The notes below the pieces were generated by a model. The model searched no databases. It was not told where the DNA came from and saw only the letters and a program-made list of their open reading frames with translations. A stretch of 64,000 nucleotides of DNA. Origin: JAWCQZ01 sp038869515 [NCBI: Halobacteria archaeon]. GTDB lineage: Archaea; Halobacteriota; Syntropharchaeia; JACQPP01. A program made the position numbers and the translations under genes. The stretch is taken from contig JAWCQZ010000010.1 in assembly GCA_038869515.1 (NCBI GenBank), positions 7,757 through 71,756 on the forward strand, read 5' to 3'. Positions 16,733 through 25,940 of this stretch are shown piece by piece; within the stretch, counting starts at the first letter, position 1, and each line of letters opens with the position of its first letter.

Positions 16733-18009
16733 CCCCCACCCACGCCAGCGACCAGGTCACCCCGGAGTTGGAGGGGAAGCGGGTCACCGTGGCGGGGTGG
16801 GCGGAGGAGACCCGGGACATGGGGGGGCTCCTCTTCCTGGTCCTGAGGGACGGCCACGGGAAGGTGCAGGTGACGCTCGCCAAGAAGCGCGTCGATGCGT
16901 CGCTCTTCGACGCCGCCCGCGCCGTTCCGCGGGAGTCGGTGGTGGAGGTGACCGGGACCGTCCGGCGGGAGCCGAAGGCGCCCGGGGGGTGCGAACTCCA
17001 GCCCGACTCCCTCCGGGTGGTCTCGGCGGCGCGGAGCCCGCTCCCGCTCGACCCCTCCGAGAAGGTCCCCGCGGAGCTCGACACCCGCCTCGACGCGCGC
17101 TTCCTCGACCTGCGGCGGCCGGCGGTCCAGGCGATCTTCCGGCTGCGGTCGGAGCTCCTCCAGACCCTCCGCGCGCTGTTTGCGGAGCGGGGCTTCGTCG
17201 AGATCTACACCCCGAAAATCCTCGCCGCGGCCGCCGAGGGGGGTGCCGCCCTCTTCCCGGTCGCCTACTTCGAGCAGGAGGCGTTCCTCGCCCAGAGCCC
17301 CCAGTTGTACAAGCAGTCGATCATGGCGACCGGCCTCGACCGGGTCTTCGAAATCGGGCCCATCTTCCGCGCCGAGGAGCACGACACCCGCAAGCACCTG
17401 AACGAGGCGGTCTCCATCGACGTGGAGTGCGCCTGGATGGACGACGCGCAGGTGATGGACCTGGCGGAGGAGGTGGTGGCGGCGTGCTACGCGCGGGCCG
17501 CGGGGAGCCGGTGGCTCAAGCCGCTGCAAACCGAGTTGAAGGTGCCGAAGCGCCCCTTCCGGCGGCTCACCTACCGGGAGGCCGTGTCGCTGATTCCCGA
17601 CCACGCGCGGTTCGGCGAAGACCTCTCCACCGCGGCGGAGAAGGCGCTCGGGGACAGAATCGGAGCCCCCTACTTCATCACCGACTGGCCCGCGCGGCTC
17701 AAGCCCTACTACACCCAGCCGGGCTCCGACCCCGCCCTCTGCAAGGGGTTCGACCTGATGCACCCGCGGATGGAACTTGCGTCCGGCGGCCAGCGGGTCC
17801 ACGACCCCGACCTGCTCGAGAAGCGCATCCGGGAGCAGGGGCTGAGCCCGGAGCGGTTCGAGTTCTACCTGCGGGCGTTCCGCTACGGGATGCCCCCCCA
17901 CGCCGGGTGGGGGATGGGGCTCGACCGGCTGATGGCGTGCATCGTGGGGGCGGAGAACATCCGGGAAGTGGTGCTGTTTCCGCGGGACCGGAAGCGATTG
18001 GTGCCGTAG
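16729..18009 (+). CDS. aspS: aspartyl-tRNA synthetase, archaeal type (probably non-discriminating)
   Basis: A 426-residue class IIb synthetase. The N-terminal OB-fold anticodon domain begins VTVAGWAEETRDMGG. Motif 2 is FEIGPIFRAEEHDTRKHLNE, and motif 3 is GWGMGLDRLMACIVG. From memory of the family, discriminating archaeal enzymes carry Trp in the W-E-V-K-D-L-G-G-like segment and Lys in the following loop, whereas non-discriminating ones carry Pro in the loop. Here the loop reads KAPGGCE and the Trp position is Glu. With gatCAB in the same window this suggests Asn-tRNA is made by transamidation, though no complete genome is available to exclude AsnRS. Confidence 0.93.
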   Translation: MTPTHASDQVTPELEGKRVTVAGWAEETRDMGGLLFLVLRDGHGKVQVTLAKKRVDASLFDAARAVPRESVVEVTGTVRREPKAPGGCELQPDSLRVVSAARSPLPLDPSEKVPAELDTRLDARFLDLRRPAVQAIFRLRSELLQTLRALFAERGFVEIYTPKILAAAAEGGAALFPVAYFEQEAFLAQSPQLYKQSIMATGLDRVFEIGPIFRAEEHDTRKHLNEAVSIDVECAWMDDAQVMDLAEEVVAACYARAAGSRWLKPLQTELKVPKRPFRRLTYREAVSLIPDHARFGEDLSTAAEKALGDRIGAPYFITDWPARLKPYYTQPGSDPALCKGFDLMHPRMELASGGQRVHDPDLLEKRIREQGLSPERFEFYLRAFRYGMPPHAGWGMGLDRLMACIVGAENIREVVLFPRDRKRLVP

Positions 18010-18361
18010 CGGCTCATGATGAAAACAAGCGACGGCGGAAGAAACAACCGCACTTTGCCGTGTTCAGAGAGCCCGCAGAAGACCGCACCGCCCTCGGGCT
18101 CATCTCCAGGAAGTCGGTGCAGCAGGAGTGGTCGGGGGCCTTCCTGAGCCGCAGCCGCTCCCGCCATCCGTCGCTCATCGCCGGTGCGAATCTGCAATTT
18201 TCCAACGGCCACAGAGCGACGGCCTCAAAAACGCTGGCGCTTCCACGCCCTTGCGCCCGCGCGCGGGCCCTTCCGGGGCCCCTGCGTTCAAAACCCGCCC
18301 CGGGCCGGGAACTCCGCGGCGCGCAGGACTGGATAACTTAAATAGAAGCCAGCCGGCTTCG
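18010..18361 (+). other. intergenic region with no convincing gene
   Basis: The 352 bases between aspS and the endonuclease IV gene are less GC-biased than the flanks. Short open frames exist on both strands (for example 18014-18205 minus), but none has the C/G-ending codon pattern or a recognisable protein. The last 25 bases hold the promoter of the next gene (CTTAAATA at 18337-18344). The rest may be a decayed gene; I see no repeat or RNA signature. Confidence 0.5.
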
Positions 18362-19210
18362 ATGGGAATGTCCCTCCTCGGCGCCCACGTCTCCATCTCC
18401 GGCTCCGTCGCCAACGCCCCGGAGAATGGCGCCCGCATCGGCTGCGAGGCCATCCAGATTTTCTCGAAGAACCAGCGCCAGTGGAAAGCGAAGCCCCTGA
18501 CCGACGCGGAGGCGGAAGCATTCAAATCTGCGATGGAGAAGCACCACATCCGCGCCGCCATGGTCCACGACTCCTACCTCATCAACCTCGCCGACCCGGA
18601 GGAGGCGGGTTGGAAGCGCTCGGTGGCCGCATTCGTGGACGAGATGGAGCGGTGCGAGGCTCTCGGAATCCCGCGGCTGGTCTTCCACCCCGGCGCACCG
18701 AAGGAGGCGGGGGAGGAGTTTGGCCTGAAGCGCATCGCCGAGGCGCTCGACCGCAGCCTCTCGAAGGCGAAGGCCGGGAGCGTCTCGCCGCTCATCGAGA
18801 ACACCGCGGGCCAGGGCTCCAACGTCGGGTGGCGGTTCGAGCACCTGCGCGCCATCCTCGACTCCCTCTCCGACCCGAAGCGGGTGGGAATTTGCATCGA
18901 CACCTGCCACACATTCGCGGGCGGCTACGACATCCGGACCAGGGAGGGCTGGGAGGCGACTTTGAAGGAGTTCGACCGGGTCGTGGGGCTGGAGAAAATC
19001 GGCGCCTTCCACCTCAACGACTCCAAGAAGGAGTTGAACTGCCGCGTGGACCGCCACGAGCACATCGGGCAGGGGCGCATCGGCGCCGAACCCTTCCGGG
19101 CGCTGGTCCGCGACCCGCGGTTCAAGGAGACCCCCATGGCCCTCGAGACCCCGGGGGAGGACTCCGATTTCGAGCGGAACTTGAAACTCCTGAAGCGGTT
19201 CCGCGGCTGA
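18362..19210 (+). CDS. nfo: endonuclease IV (AP endonuclease)
   Basis: A 282-residue TIM-barrel AP endonuclease that incises abasic DNA in base-excision repair. Signatures are LLGAHVSISG, QIFSKNQRQW, VFHPG, ENTAGQGSNVG, GICIDTCHTFAGGYD, FHLNDSK and RVDRHEHIGQG, which together supply the trinuclear zinc ligands. The length is normal. CTTAAATA (18337-18344) lies about 25 bases upstream of ATG 18362/18368; either start gives the family N-terminus MSLLGAH. Confidence 0.96.
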   Translation: MGMSLLGAHVSISGSVANAPENGARIGCEAIQIFSKNQRQWKAKPLTDAEAEAFKSAMEKHHIRAAMVHDSYLINLADPEEAGWKRSVAAFVDEMERCEALGIPRLVFHPGAPKEAGEEFGLKRIAEALDRSLSKAKAGSVSPLIENTAGQGSNVGWRFEHLRAILDSLSDPKRVGICIDTCHTFAGGYDIRTREGWEATLKEFDRVVGLEKIGAFHLNDSKKELNCRVDRHEHIGQGRIGAEPFRALVRDPRFKETPMALETPGEDSDFERNLKLLKRFRG

Positions 19211-19252
19211 CCCCGCAAAAGCCATTTCACGCCCCCCGCGCCACGTTTCCCC

Positions 19253-19843
19253 ATGGAGAATCCATCCCTGGCCGTGGTGGACCTCTGGCTCCGGGAGGAG
19301 CTGGAGGAGGCCCTCCGCTTCGTGGGCCGGAGACTCCGCGGCGAAATCCCCATCCCCGGCCTCCGGGGGTTCCTCGCCGACATCCTGGTGGACCGGGCGC
19401 GGAAACTCGGCCTGAAGAAGATCGACTACCTCCTCGAGAACGCCGGCGATTCCCGCAGCCCCGACGGCTGGAGGGACTACGCGGAGCTCCAGGAGGTCTA
19501 CCGGAGGGCCCGGCGGGACCACCCGCGCTTCCCCGACCTCGAGGACCTCCTCCGGACGGCCTACCTCCGCGCATCGGGGGTGGTGGCCCGCCTCTTGAAG
19601 GCGCGGGGGGGGACCATGGGGGAGCTCCTGCGGAGCGCCTACCCGACCCGCCAGGAGGCCCTTGAAGCGGTCCAGAGGGAGCTGGAGATGCTCGACCGCC
19701 TCCTCGACCTGGTCGGAAAGAACCTCGGCCTGGTCGCCTTCCCGGGGCCGGTCCGGGGGCCCTGGCTCCGCCTCGCCCGGGAGACCGCCGATTTCTCGCG
19801 GGGGAGGCTCGTCGCATTCGTGGAGGAGGCCTACGCCCGGTGA
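19253..19843 (+). CDS. hypothetical helical protein
   Basis: A 196-residue all-helical, highly charged soluble protein, rich in Arg, Glu and Leu heptads (LREELEEALRFVGRRLRGE, AVQRELEMLDRLLDLVGKN). There is no cysteine, signal peptide or membrane segment. I do not recognise a family. It ends in a GTGA overlap with an MFS transporter gene, so the two are co-expressed. Confidence 0.75.
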   Translation: MENPSLAVVDLWLREELEEALRFVGRRLRGEIPIPGLRGFLADILVDRARKLGLKKIDYLLENAGDSRSPDGWRDYAELQEVYRRARRDHPRFPDLEDLLRTAYLRASGVVARLLKARGGTMGELLRSAYPTRQEALEAVQRELEMLDRLLDLVGKNLGLVAFPGPVRGPWLRLARETADFSRGRLVAFVEEAYAR

Positions 19844-21033
19844 GCGAGCCGCACCCGGCCGCCGACAGGGTCCCTCGCGAGTTTCGCCGGAACGTGGCCA
19901 TCCTCGGCCTCGTCTCCTTTTTCAACGACTTCGGCAGCGAGATGGCGCTGCCGCTGCTCCCCTTCTTCCTCCTCTCCCTCGGCGCCACCCCCGCCCACAT
20001 CGGCCTCATGGAAGGGGCGGCCCTCGGGGCGGTCTACTTCGCCACCCTCCCCGCGGGCCTCCTCTCCGACCGGCTGGTGCGCCGGAAGCCGGTGGTCGTC
20101 GCGGGCTACGCCGTCGCGGCCCTCTCCCGGGCCGGCTTCGTGGCGGCGACCCACTGGACCCACCTCCTCGCGGCCCGCCTCTCCGACCGGGTCGGGAAGG
20201 GCCTCCGGGGGCCCCCCCGGGACGCCCTGGTGGCGGAGTCGGAGGCCCGCGCCCGGTGGGGCCGCGCCTTCGGCCTCCAGCGCGCCCTCGACACCGCAGG
20301 GGCGGTGGCGGGCTCGGTGTGCGCGCTCCTCTTCCTCGCGGCGGGGGCGGACTACCGGGCGGTCTTCCTGGTCGCCCTCGCGCCCTCCCTCCTTTCGGTC
20401 CTCCTGCTGCTCGGGGTCCGGGAGACCGGCTCCGGAGTCCGACGGCGGGAGCGGCTGCCGCGCCGCCCGGTCGGGCCGGAGTTGAAGCGGTTCATGGGGG
20501 TCGCCCTCCTCTACGCCGCCGGGAGCCTCGGCGCGGTCCTCCTCCTCCTGCGGGCCTCGGAACTTGGCGCCTCCCCGGCCGCGGGGGCGGGGCTCTATAT
20601 CCTCTTCAACGTCGCGGGGGCCGCGCTCGCCTACCCGACGGGCCGCCTCTCCGACCGGGTCGGACGGAGGCGGGCGGTCCTCCTCTGCCTCCTCGTCCAG
20701 GCCGCCGCGATGGGGAGTTTCGCCGCCGCGCCCCCGGGGCTCCTCCTGGCCCCCCTCTTCCTCCTCGCGGGCTTCGCCTACGAGTTCTTCCAGACCTCCT
20801 CCCGCGCCTACGTGGCCGACCTCGCGCCGCCGGAGCGGCGGGCCACCTTCTTCGGGGGCTACCAGGTCGTTCTCGGCGCCGGAACCGTGGCGGGCGGCGC
20901 GGCGGCGGGGGCCCTCTGGGCCGCCCGCGGGGCGGAGGCCGCCTTCGGCCTCGCGGCGGGGCTGGTCCTGCTCTCGGCCCTCGTGCTGGCGACCGGGCGC
21001 AAACGGGAAAATTTTAACCCGCCACCGGCCTAG
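19840..21033 (+). CDS. MFS transporter
   Basis: A 397-residue protein with twelve hydrophobic segments in two six-helix halves. The loop 2-3 motif LLSDRLVRRKP, the loop 4-5 motif DRVGKGLRGPPRDAL and the second-half repeat LSDRVGRRRAV are hallmark MFS signatures. The GKGLRGPPRDAL form is seen in small-molecule/drug-efflux-like MFS proteins. It starts GTG 19840 within the stop of the upstream hypothetical gene. The substrate is unknown. Confidence 0.9.
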   Translation: MSEPHPAADRVPREFRRNVAILGLVSFFNDFGSEMALPLLPFFLLSLGATPAHIGLMEGAALGAVYFATLPAGLLSDRLVRRKPVVVAGYAVAALSRAGFVAATHWTHLLAARLSDRVGKGLRGPPRDALVAESEARARWGRAFGLQRALDTAGAVAGSVCALLFLAAGADYRAVFLVALAPSLLSVLLLLGVRETGSGVRRRERLPRRPVGPELKRFMGVALLYAAGSLGAVLLLLRASELGASPAAGAGLYILFNVAGAALAYPTGRLSDRVGRRRAVLLCLLVQAAAMGSFAAAPPGLLLAPLFLLAGFAYEFFQTSSRAYVADLAPPERRATFFGGYQVVLGAGTVAGGAAAGALWAARGAEAAFGLAAGLVLLSALVLATGRKRENFNPPPA

Positions 21034-21041
21034 CCTCCAGC

Positions 21042-21755
21042 GTGCCCGCGCTCCCCCCCAAGGGCCCCAAGGCCGACGTCGGCAACCTCGCCCTCGCCAC
21101 CCAGGCCTCGTTGCGCGTCCGGGAGGAGGGGCTCGGCCTGAACATCCACATCGACCCCTTCCAGGTGAAGGAGCCGGCGAAGACCGACCTCATCTTCATC
21201 ACCCACCCCCACTTCGACCATTGCGACCCGAAGTCCGTCGAAAGGCTCTACACCAAGGGCAAGACACGCGTCGTCGCCCCCGCCGAGTGCTTCAATGACC
21301 TCAAGGGGCTCGCGAGGGAGGACTGCCACGTGGTCGCCCCGGGCCAGTCCTCCGAGATTTTCGGCGTCCCCTTCACCACGCTGCCCGCCTACAACCTCGT
21401 CCAGGAGCGCGCCCACTTCCACCCGCGGGAGAAAGGGTGGGTCGGCTACGTCCTGAAGGTGAACCGGCAGACCCTCTACCACGCGGGGGACACCGACCTC
21501 ATCCCGGAGATGGGCCCGCTCGCGAGCCGCCTCAACCTCGGCTTCCTCTGCGCCGGGGGGACCTACACGATGTCGGTGGACGAGGCGCTGAAGGCGGCGG
21601 AGTCCATCCGGGCCGACATCACGGTCCCGATGCACCTCATCCCGGTCGACCCGAAGGACGTCACGAAGCAGCGGAGGGAGGCGGAGCGGTTCAAGACCGC
21701 GATGGAGACGAAGAAGATGAGGGCGGAAGTGATGGGCGGGTTCGGGAAGTTCTGA
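21042..21755 (+). CDS. MBL-fold metal-dependent hydrolase (UPF0173-like)
   Basis: A 237-residue metallo-beta-lactamase-fold protein. It has THPHFDHCD as the first metal motif, then YHAGDTDLIPEM and a late His in VPMHLIP. The arrangement is that of the UlaG/UPF0173 branch rather than of glyoxalase II. It starts GTG 21042, about 30 bases after AAAATTTTAA (21007-21016), a clear TATA region. The substrate is unknown. Confidence 0.82.
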   Translation: MPALPPKGPKADVGNLALATQASLRVREEGLGLNIHIDPFQVKEPAKTDLIFITHPHFDHCDPKSVERLYTKGKTRVVAPAECFNDLKGLAREDCHVVAPGQSSEIFGVPFTTLPAYNLVQERAHFHPREKGWVGYVLKVNRQTLYHAGDTDLIPEMGPLASRLNLGFLCAGGTYTMSVDEALKAAESIRADITVPMHLIPVDPKDVTKQRREAERFKTAMETKKMRAEVMGGFGKF

Positions 21756-21873
21756 AACTGTCGCCGGTCCACTCCCGACAGAAGACGGAAAAACGGCGGT
21801 GTTGCTATCTCGCCAGGCCCCGTGCTCTTGCCCACGCCCCAAGCCATAAGCCCCGGAGGTTCGAAGAGGTCCG

Positions 21874-22479
21874 ATGCGCCAAATCATCTTGTTCGCCCGT
21901 CGCGCCCCCACCTCCCCGGGGTTCAAGTTGAACGACCTCCCGGGCGCGGGCCGGATGGACCTCGTCTGCCGGTGCGTCACCTCCGCCCTCTTTCTCTCCG
22001 AAGAGATCCGGCGCGACACCGCGATTGCGGCGGTCCTCGACGGGGCCCCCGACCCCCCGAAGGCCGTCACTTTCCACGGCGCGAAGGTCCGGCGGCTCTA
22101 CCCCGACGAGCGCAACGTCGCCTCGCACATCCAGATTGCGCTGGAGGCGAGCCTCCGGGCGGGGCCGGGCGAGGTCCCCGAACCGGAGCCCGGAATCACC
22201 GTGGCCCGGAAAGGGCTTGAGTCCATTTTGAAGGAGCGGGCAGAGGAGGGCCGAGCATTGCTCTATTTGCACAAGCAGGGGGAGGACCTCCGCAAGGCCG
22301 AGTTGCCCGGGGGCGCGACCTTCGTCCTGGGCGACCACCTCGGATTGCCGAAGGCGGCGGAAGGGCTCCTGGAGCGTCTCGGGGCGCGGCGGCTCTCGGT
22401 GGGGCGGGTTGAATATCTCGCCAGCCACGTCATCGCCGTGGTGCACAACGAACTGGACCGGCGGCTGGAGGGTCCATGA
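21874..22479 (+). CDS. trmY: tRNA (pseudouridine(54)-N1)-methyltransferase
   Basis: A 201-residue SPOUT-class methyltransferase that converts pseudouridine-54 of archaeal tRNAs to N1-methylpseudouridine. The phrases LNDLPGAGRMDLVCRCVTSALFLS, IRRDT, GAPDPPK and LYPDERN are near-diagnostic of TrmY. The trefoil-knot SAM site is the FVLGDHLGLP and VEYLASHVI region. The promoter CCATAAGCC (about 21844-21852) fits a leaderless ATG 21874. TruA, a tRNA pseudouridine synthase acting elsewhere in tRNA, is at 30031. Confidence 0.94.
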   Translation: MRQIILFARRAPTSPGFKLNDLPGAGRMDLVCRCVTSALFLSEEIRRDTAIAAVLDGAPDPPKAVTFHGAKVRRLYPDERNVASHIQIALEASLRAGPGEVPEPEPGITVARKGLESILKERAEEGRALLYLHKQGEDLRKAELPGGATFVLGDHLGLPKAAEGLLERLGARRLSVGRVEYLASHVIAVVHNELDRRLEGP

Positions 22480-22510
22480 AAAAACATCCTCCTCAAGAAC
22501 GTCGTCTTCA

Positions 22511-22542
22511 CTCAGGGGTCGCGCGGTGGCGAGTCCCCTGAG
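22511..22542. terminator. possible bidirectional terminator hairpin
   Basis: CTCAGGGG (22511-22518) and CCCCTGAG (22535-22542) form a perfect 8-bp inverted repeat around a 16-base loop. It lies in the 116-base gap between the convergent trmY and PHP genes. The position suits a transcript end for either gene, but archaeal termination relies mainly on T-tracts, which are weak here. Confidence 0.4.
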
Positions 22543-22595
22543 GCCCGCGCCCGCGCGCAAGGAGCTGCCTGCATTCCGGAGGTCGGTGGAGGAAT

Positions 22596-23483
22596 CTATA
22601 CCCGTCTGAGGAACAACGCGGCGGCCATCAATGCGATGAACACAAGGGCCGCCGCCTGCGCGGGAAGGGGCCAGTCGAACCGGATTTTCTCCAGCGCCTC
22701 CGGGTTCGCGTTCAGTTTCGACGCCCACGGCTCCTGGGCGTGGAACCTCCCCTCCCACGCCACCGCGTTCCTCCGCTCCCGCAGGGCCTTCAGCACCTCC
22801 GCTTCGGTCAACTCCGGGACGAGAACGCAGGTGGTCGCCTCCCCGAGGCCGTCGGCGAAGTGGGAGTCGCTCACCCCGATTTTGAGCGTGTCGTTGTAGA
22901 GGCCGAGCCCCTGCAGGATGGCGGTGAACTCCTCGACCTCCCGGTGCTTCCCCTCGAAGGCGACCGCCGTGTTCACCCACTCGTAGCCGTCGGCCTTCCC
23001 GTTCTCGAAGACCGGCAGGACGTTCCGGTGGTAGCGGGCGGCCGGGTGGTTGATGATGGCGATGCCCCCCTGGCGGCGGATCTCCTCCAGCGTCTCGTTC
23101 AGAGGCAGCCACCGGGAGACCGTGGTCCGGATTCCGAGGGCCCCCACGTGCCAGGAGGCGGTGGTGACCTCCTCCCCGGTGATGACCAGGATGGGGAAGC
23201 CCGCGAGCCCGCCCCACCACTTGACGAGGTCGCCGCCGAAGGCGGTGTTGTGGTCGGTGACCACCACGAAGTCGTTGTTCCTGCGCTGGAGCGTCGCGAG
23301 GAAGTCGTGGGGGTGGACCCGGGCGTCGAAGGAGGGGAAGAGGTGGGTGTGCATGTCGCCGCAGGCGAGGCGGAGGCCGTCCACCGTCACCACGGTCGGC
23401 CCCCGGCCGTCGTAGGCGGCGGAGAGGGCGAGGGACGCCGCCAGGGCGGCCGCGGCGATTCCGAGGAGGGCGACCGGCCTCAT
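22596..23483 (-). CDS. membrane-anchored PHP-domain phosphoesterase
   Basis: A 295-residue protein with an N-terminal signal-anchor helix (about 4-24), a PHP domain and a C-terminal transmembrane helix (about 272-291). PHP motifs are GDMHTHLFPS, VVVTDHNT, ITGEEV, IINHPAA and GVSDSHF, giving the usual His/Asp metal cluster for phosphoester hydrolysis. The double anchor implies the catalytic domain faces outside. The substrate is unknown. Its start overlaps the stop of the Yip1-like gene upstream (ATGA at 23480-23483). Confidence 0.85.
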   Translation of the reverse strand: MRPVALLGIAAAALAASLALSAAYDGRGPTVVTVDGLRLACGDMHTHLFPSFDARVHPHDFLATLQRRNNDFVVVTDHNTAFGGDLVKWWGGLAGFPILVITGEEVTTASWHVGALGIRTTVSRWLPLNETLEEIRRQGGIAIINHPAARYHRNVLPVFENGKADGYEWVNTAVAFEGKHREVEEFTAILQGLGLYNDTLKIGVSDSHFADGLGEATTCVLVPELTEAEVLKALRERRNAVAWEGRFHAQEPWASKLNANPEALEKIRFDWPLPAQAAALVFIALMAAALFLRRV

Positions 23484-24106
23484 GGTCCGGGGACCGCGTA
23501 CCGCGCCTCCGTGAAGAAGAGGAAGACGTCGGGCTGGATGAACAGGTGGGGGACGAGGAGCATGGCCGAGAAGAGGAGGGCCAGGAGGGCGACCGCGAGC
23601 CGGGCCCGCCCCTTGCTCAGCCCGTAGGCGACCTGGACGCCGCGCCTCTGGAGCGCGAAGAACCAGACGGCGAAGGCGAGCCCCGGCGGGATGCCGGCGT
23701 AGGGCTCGCTGAAGAGGAGGGTGTGCTCGAACCCCTTGAGGGCGGTGGGCGGCACGAGCAGCAGCGCCCCGATGAGGATGGGGAGCCAGGAGACGACCGC
23801 CACCGTCGCGCCCGCGCCCCGGGAGCCCTCTCCTCCCAGGGCCCGGCAGAGAATGTGGAGGAGCCCCATGTGGAGGGCGAGGAAGCCGAGCCAGAACGCG
23901 AAGATGTGGAGGACGTGGCTCGCCAGCAGCATCCGGGACCAGAAGTAGGAGCCGAGGACCGCCATGAGGGCGGCGGTGAAGAGCCAGTGGGCGGCGATGT
24001 CGCGGCGGGACCAGGGGCTCCGTTTCAGGGCCTCGAATGCCCGGGTCGGGCGGCGGACGAGGAGGCGGGAGAGGTTGGAGGTCGGGACGGGGGCGGCCTC
24101 GCCCAT
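23480..24106 (-). CDS. Yip1-like multi-pass membrane protein
   Basis: A 208-residue protein with about five transmembrane helices. A cytoplasmic N-terminus (RLLVRRPTRAFEALKRSP) precedes them, the typical lead-in of archaeal/bacterial Yip1-domain proteins. A conserved-looking membrane block lies around GATVAVVSWLPILIGALLLVPP. It is co-translated with the PHP phosphoesterase. The function is unknown; a role in membrane organisation is only suggested by the family. Confidence 0.7.
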   Translation of the reverse strand: MGEAAPVPTSNLSRLLVRRPTRAFEALKRSPWSRRDIAAHWLFTAALMAVLGSYFWSRMLLASHVLHIFAFWLGFLALHMGLLHILCRALGGEGSRGAGATVAVVSWLPILIGALLLVPPTALKGFEHTLLFSEPYAGIPPGLAFAVWFFALQRRGVQVAYGLSKGRARLAVALLALLFSAMLLVPHLFIQPDVFLFFTEARYAVPGP

Positions 24107-24143
24107 GGGCCGCCTGGGGCGGTCCCCCTCCTATAGGTGGCGG

Positions 24144-25883
24144 CTATGGGGACTTCCGCCCCGCCATCTGGGCCCGCGCCTCTTCCATGATGATGGCCGC
24201 GAGCCGCCGGGTGGCCTTGTCGAGCCTCTCCTTCGCGGCGTTGACCCTGGCGAACTCCTCCGTCTCCAGCGCCTTGTGGGCCTCCAGGAGCGCCCCGTCC
24301 GCCTCCCTCCGCTCCTCCGGCGTGAGGCGCGCACCGAACTCCTTCAGCGCCTTCACCGACGCCAGGACCGCGGTCTGGAGCCCCAGTTTCGCCTCGGCTG
24401 TCTGGCGCTTCTTCATGTCCTCCATCGCCTTCTCGACCGAGGCCTTCACCATCTCCTGCACCCTCTCGTCGGCGACGTCCACTGCCGATTTCACCGTGGT
24501 CTCCACCTTCTTCCCGGTGCGGGTGTCCATGGCGAGGACCTGGAGGATGCCGTTCTCGTCAATCGTGAACTGGACGCCGATGCGGTGGGTCATGGCGGGA
24601 GCGGGCTCCACCTCGAGGTAGAACTTGCCGAGGGAGAAGTTGTCCGCCGCCATCTCGCGCTCCCCCTGGAGGACGTGGATGAGGATCTTCCGCTGCCCCT
24701 CGACGTGGTTCGAGAACATCTCCCCCGCCTTGGTCGGAATCGTCGTGTTCCGGGGGATGAGGATGTTCATCAGCCCCCCCATCGTCTCGATGCCGAGGCT
24801 GAGCGGCGTCACGTCGAGAAGGAGGACGCTCGGCGACTCCCCCGCGAGGACCGAGCCCTGGATGGCCGCCCCGTGGGCGACCACTTCCATGGGGTCGATG
24901 CCCGCCTCGGGCTCCTTGCCCAGAAGCGAGGCCACGAGCCTCCGCACCGCGGGCATCCGGGTGGGCCCGCCGACCAGGACCGCGCTCTCCACCGCCGGGG
25001 GGTCGAGGCGGGCGTCGGCGAGGGCCTGCAGGAGGGGGCCCCGGCACCGCTCCAGGAGGGGGAGGAAGAGCCCTTCGAGCTCGGCCCGCGTCAGGGTGCG
25101 GCGGAAGCCCTTCCGGCCGCCGAGGAACGGGAGGTTGATCTCGGTCGCCTCCTCGGCGGAGAGGCGGATTTTCGCCTCTTCGGCGGCCTCGCGCAGTTTG
25201 GCCGTCGAGGAGGCGTCGAGGGGCCCCGCCTCGGCGGAGAGCCGCTCCACCAGGGCGCGGTCCATGTCGGTCCCGCCCAACTGCGTGTCGCCGCTGGTCG
25301 CCATGACCTGGAAGACCCCCTCCTGGAACTCGAGGAGGGTCACGTCGAGCGTCCCGCCGCCGAGGTCGAAGACCAGCACACGGTGGCTCCCCTTCCTGTC
25401 CAGACCGTAGGCGAGACAGGCGGCGGTGGGCTCGTTCAGGATGCGGACCGCTTCGAGGCCCGCCATTTCCCCGGCCTTTTTGGTCGCCGTCCGCTGGGCG
25501 TCGTTGAAGTAGGCGGGGACGGTGACGACCGCCTTCTCCACCGGCTCGCCGAGGTGGGCGGAGGCGTCCTCCCTGATTTTCCGGAGCAGGATGGCGCTCA
25601 GGTCCACCGGGGTGTACTCCTTGCCGAAAATCGAATACTTGTGGCCGCTCCCCATTTTTCGCTTGAAGGCGGCGACGGTTCCCTCCGGGTTGGCTGCGGC
25701 CTGGCGGCGCGCCGGCTCGCCCACCAGGACCGTCCCGTCCCGCTGGAAGCCGATGACGCTCGGGAAGTTCTTCCCGTAGGGCGATGGCCCCTCGCGGCTC
25801 GGGATGGTGACCGGCCTGCCCCCCCGGACCACCGCGGCCGAAGAGTTGCTCGTCCCGAGGTCGATGCCGATGATGGGCGCCAT
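24144..25883 (-). CDS. dnaK: Hsp70 chaperone DnaK
   Basis: A 579-residue Hsp70. The nucleotide-binding domain has IIGIDLGTSNSSAAV, VVTVPAYFNDAQR, ILNEPTAACLAYG, FDLGGGTLDV and VLVGGPTRMPAV. The interdomain linker LLLDVTPLSLGIETMGG follows, then the substrate-binding beta domain (VLQGEREMAADNFSLGKF) and a helical lid. It is shorter than bacterial DnaK (about 610-640) because the lid and tail are trimmed; no EEVD-like tail is present. tfb and a J-domain protein lie upstream on the same strand; grpE is not seen. Confidence 0.96.
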   Translation of the reverse strand: MAPIIGIDLGTSNSSAAVVRGGRPVTIPSREGPSPYGKNFPSVIGFQRDGTVLVGEPARRQAAANPEGTVAAFKRKMGSGHKYSIFGKEYTPVDLSAILLRKIREDASAHLGEPVEKAVVTVPAYFNDAQRTATKKAGEMAGLEAVRILNEPTAACLAYGLDRKGSHRVLVFDLGGGTLDVTLLEFQEGVFQVMATSGDTQLGGTDMDRALVERLSAEAGPLDASSTAKLREAAEEAKIRLSAEEATEINLPFLGGRKGFRRTLTRAELEGLFLPLLERCRGPLLQALADARLDPPAVESAVLVGGPTRMPAVRRLVASLLGKEPEAGIDPMEVVAHGAAIQGSVLAGESPSVLLLDVTPLSLGIETMGGLMNILIPRNTTIPTKAGEMFSNHVEGQRKILIHVLQGEREMAADNFSLGKFYLEVEPAPAMTHRIGVQFTIDENGILQVLAMDTRTGKKVETTVKSAVDVADERVQEMVKASVEKAMEDMKKRQTAEAKLGLQTAVLASVKALKEFGARLTPEERREADGALLEAHKALETEEFARVNAAKERLDKATRRLAAIIMEEARAQMAGRKSP

Positions 25884-25940
25884 GGGGAGAGGGCTCCGGG
25901 TGGGCCTTGAACCCTTTCAGTTTTCTCTATTTTCCCGGGG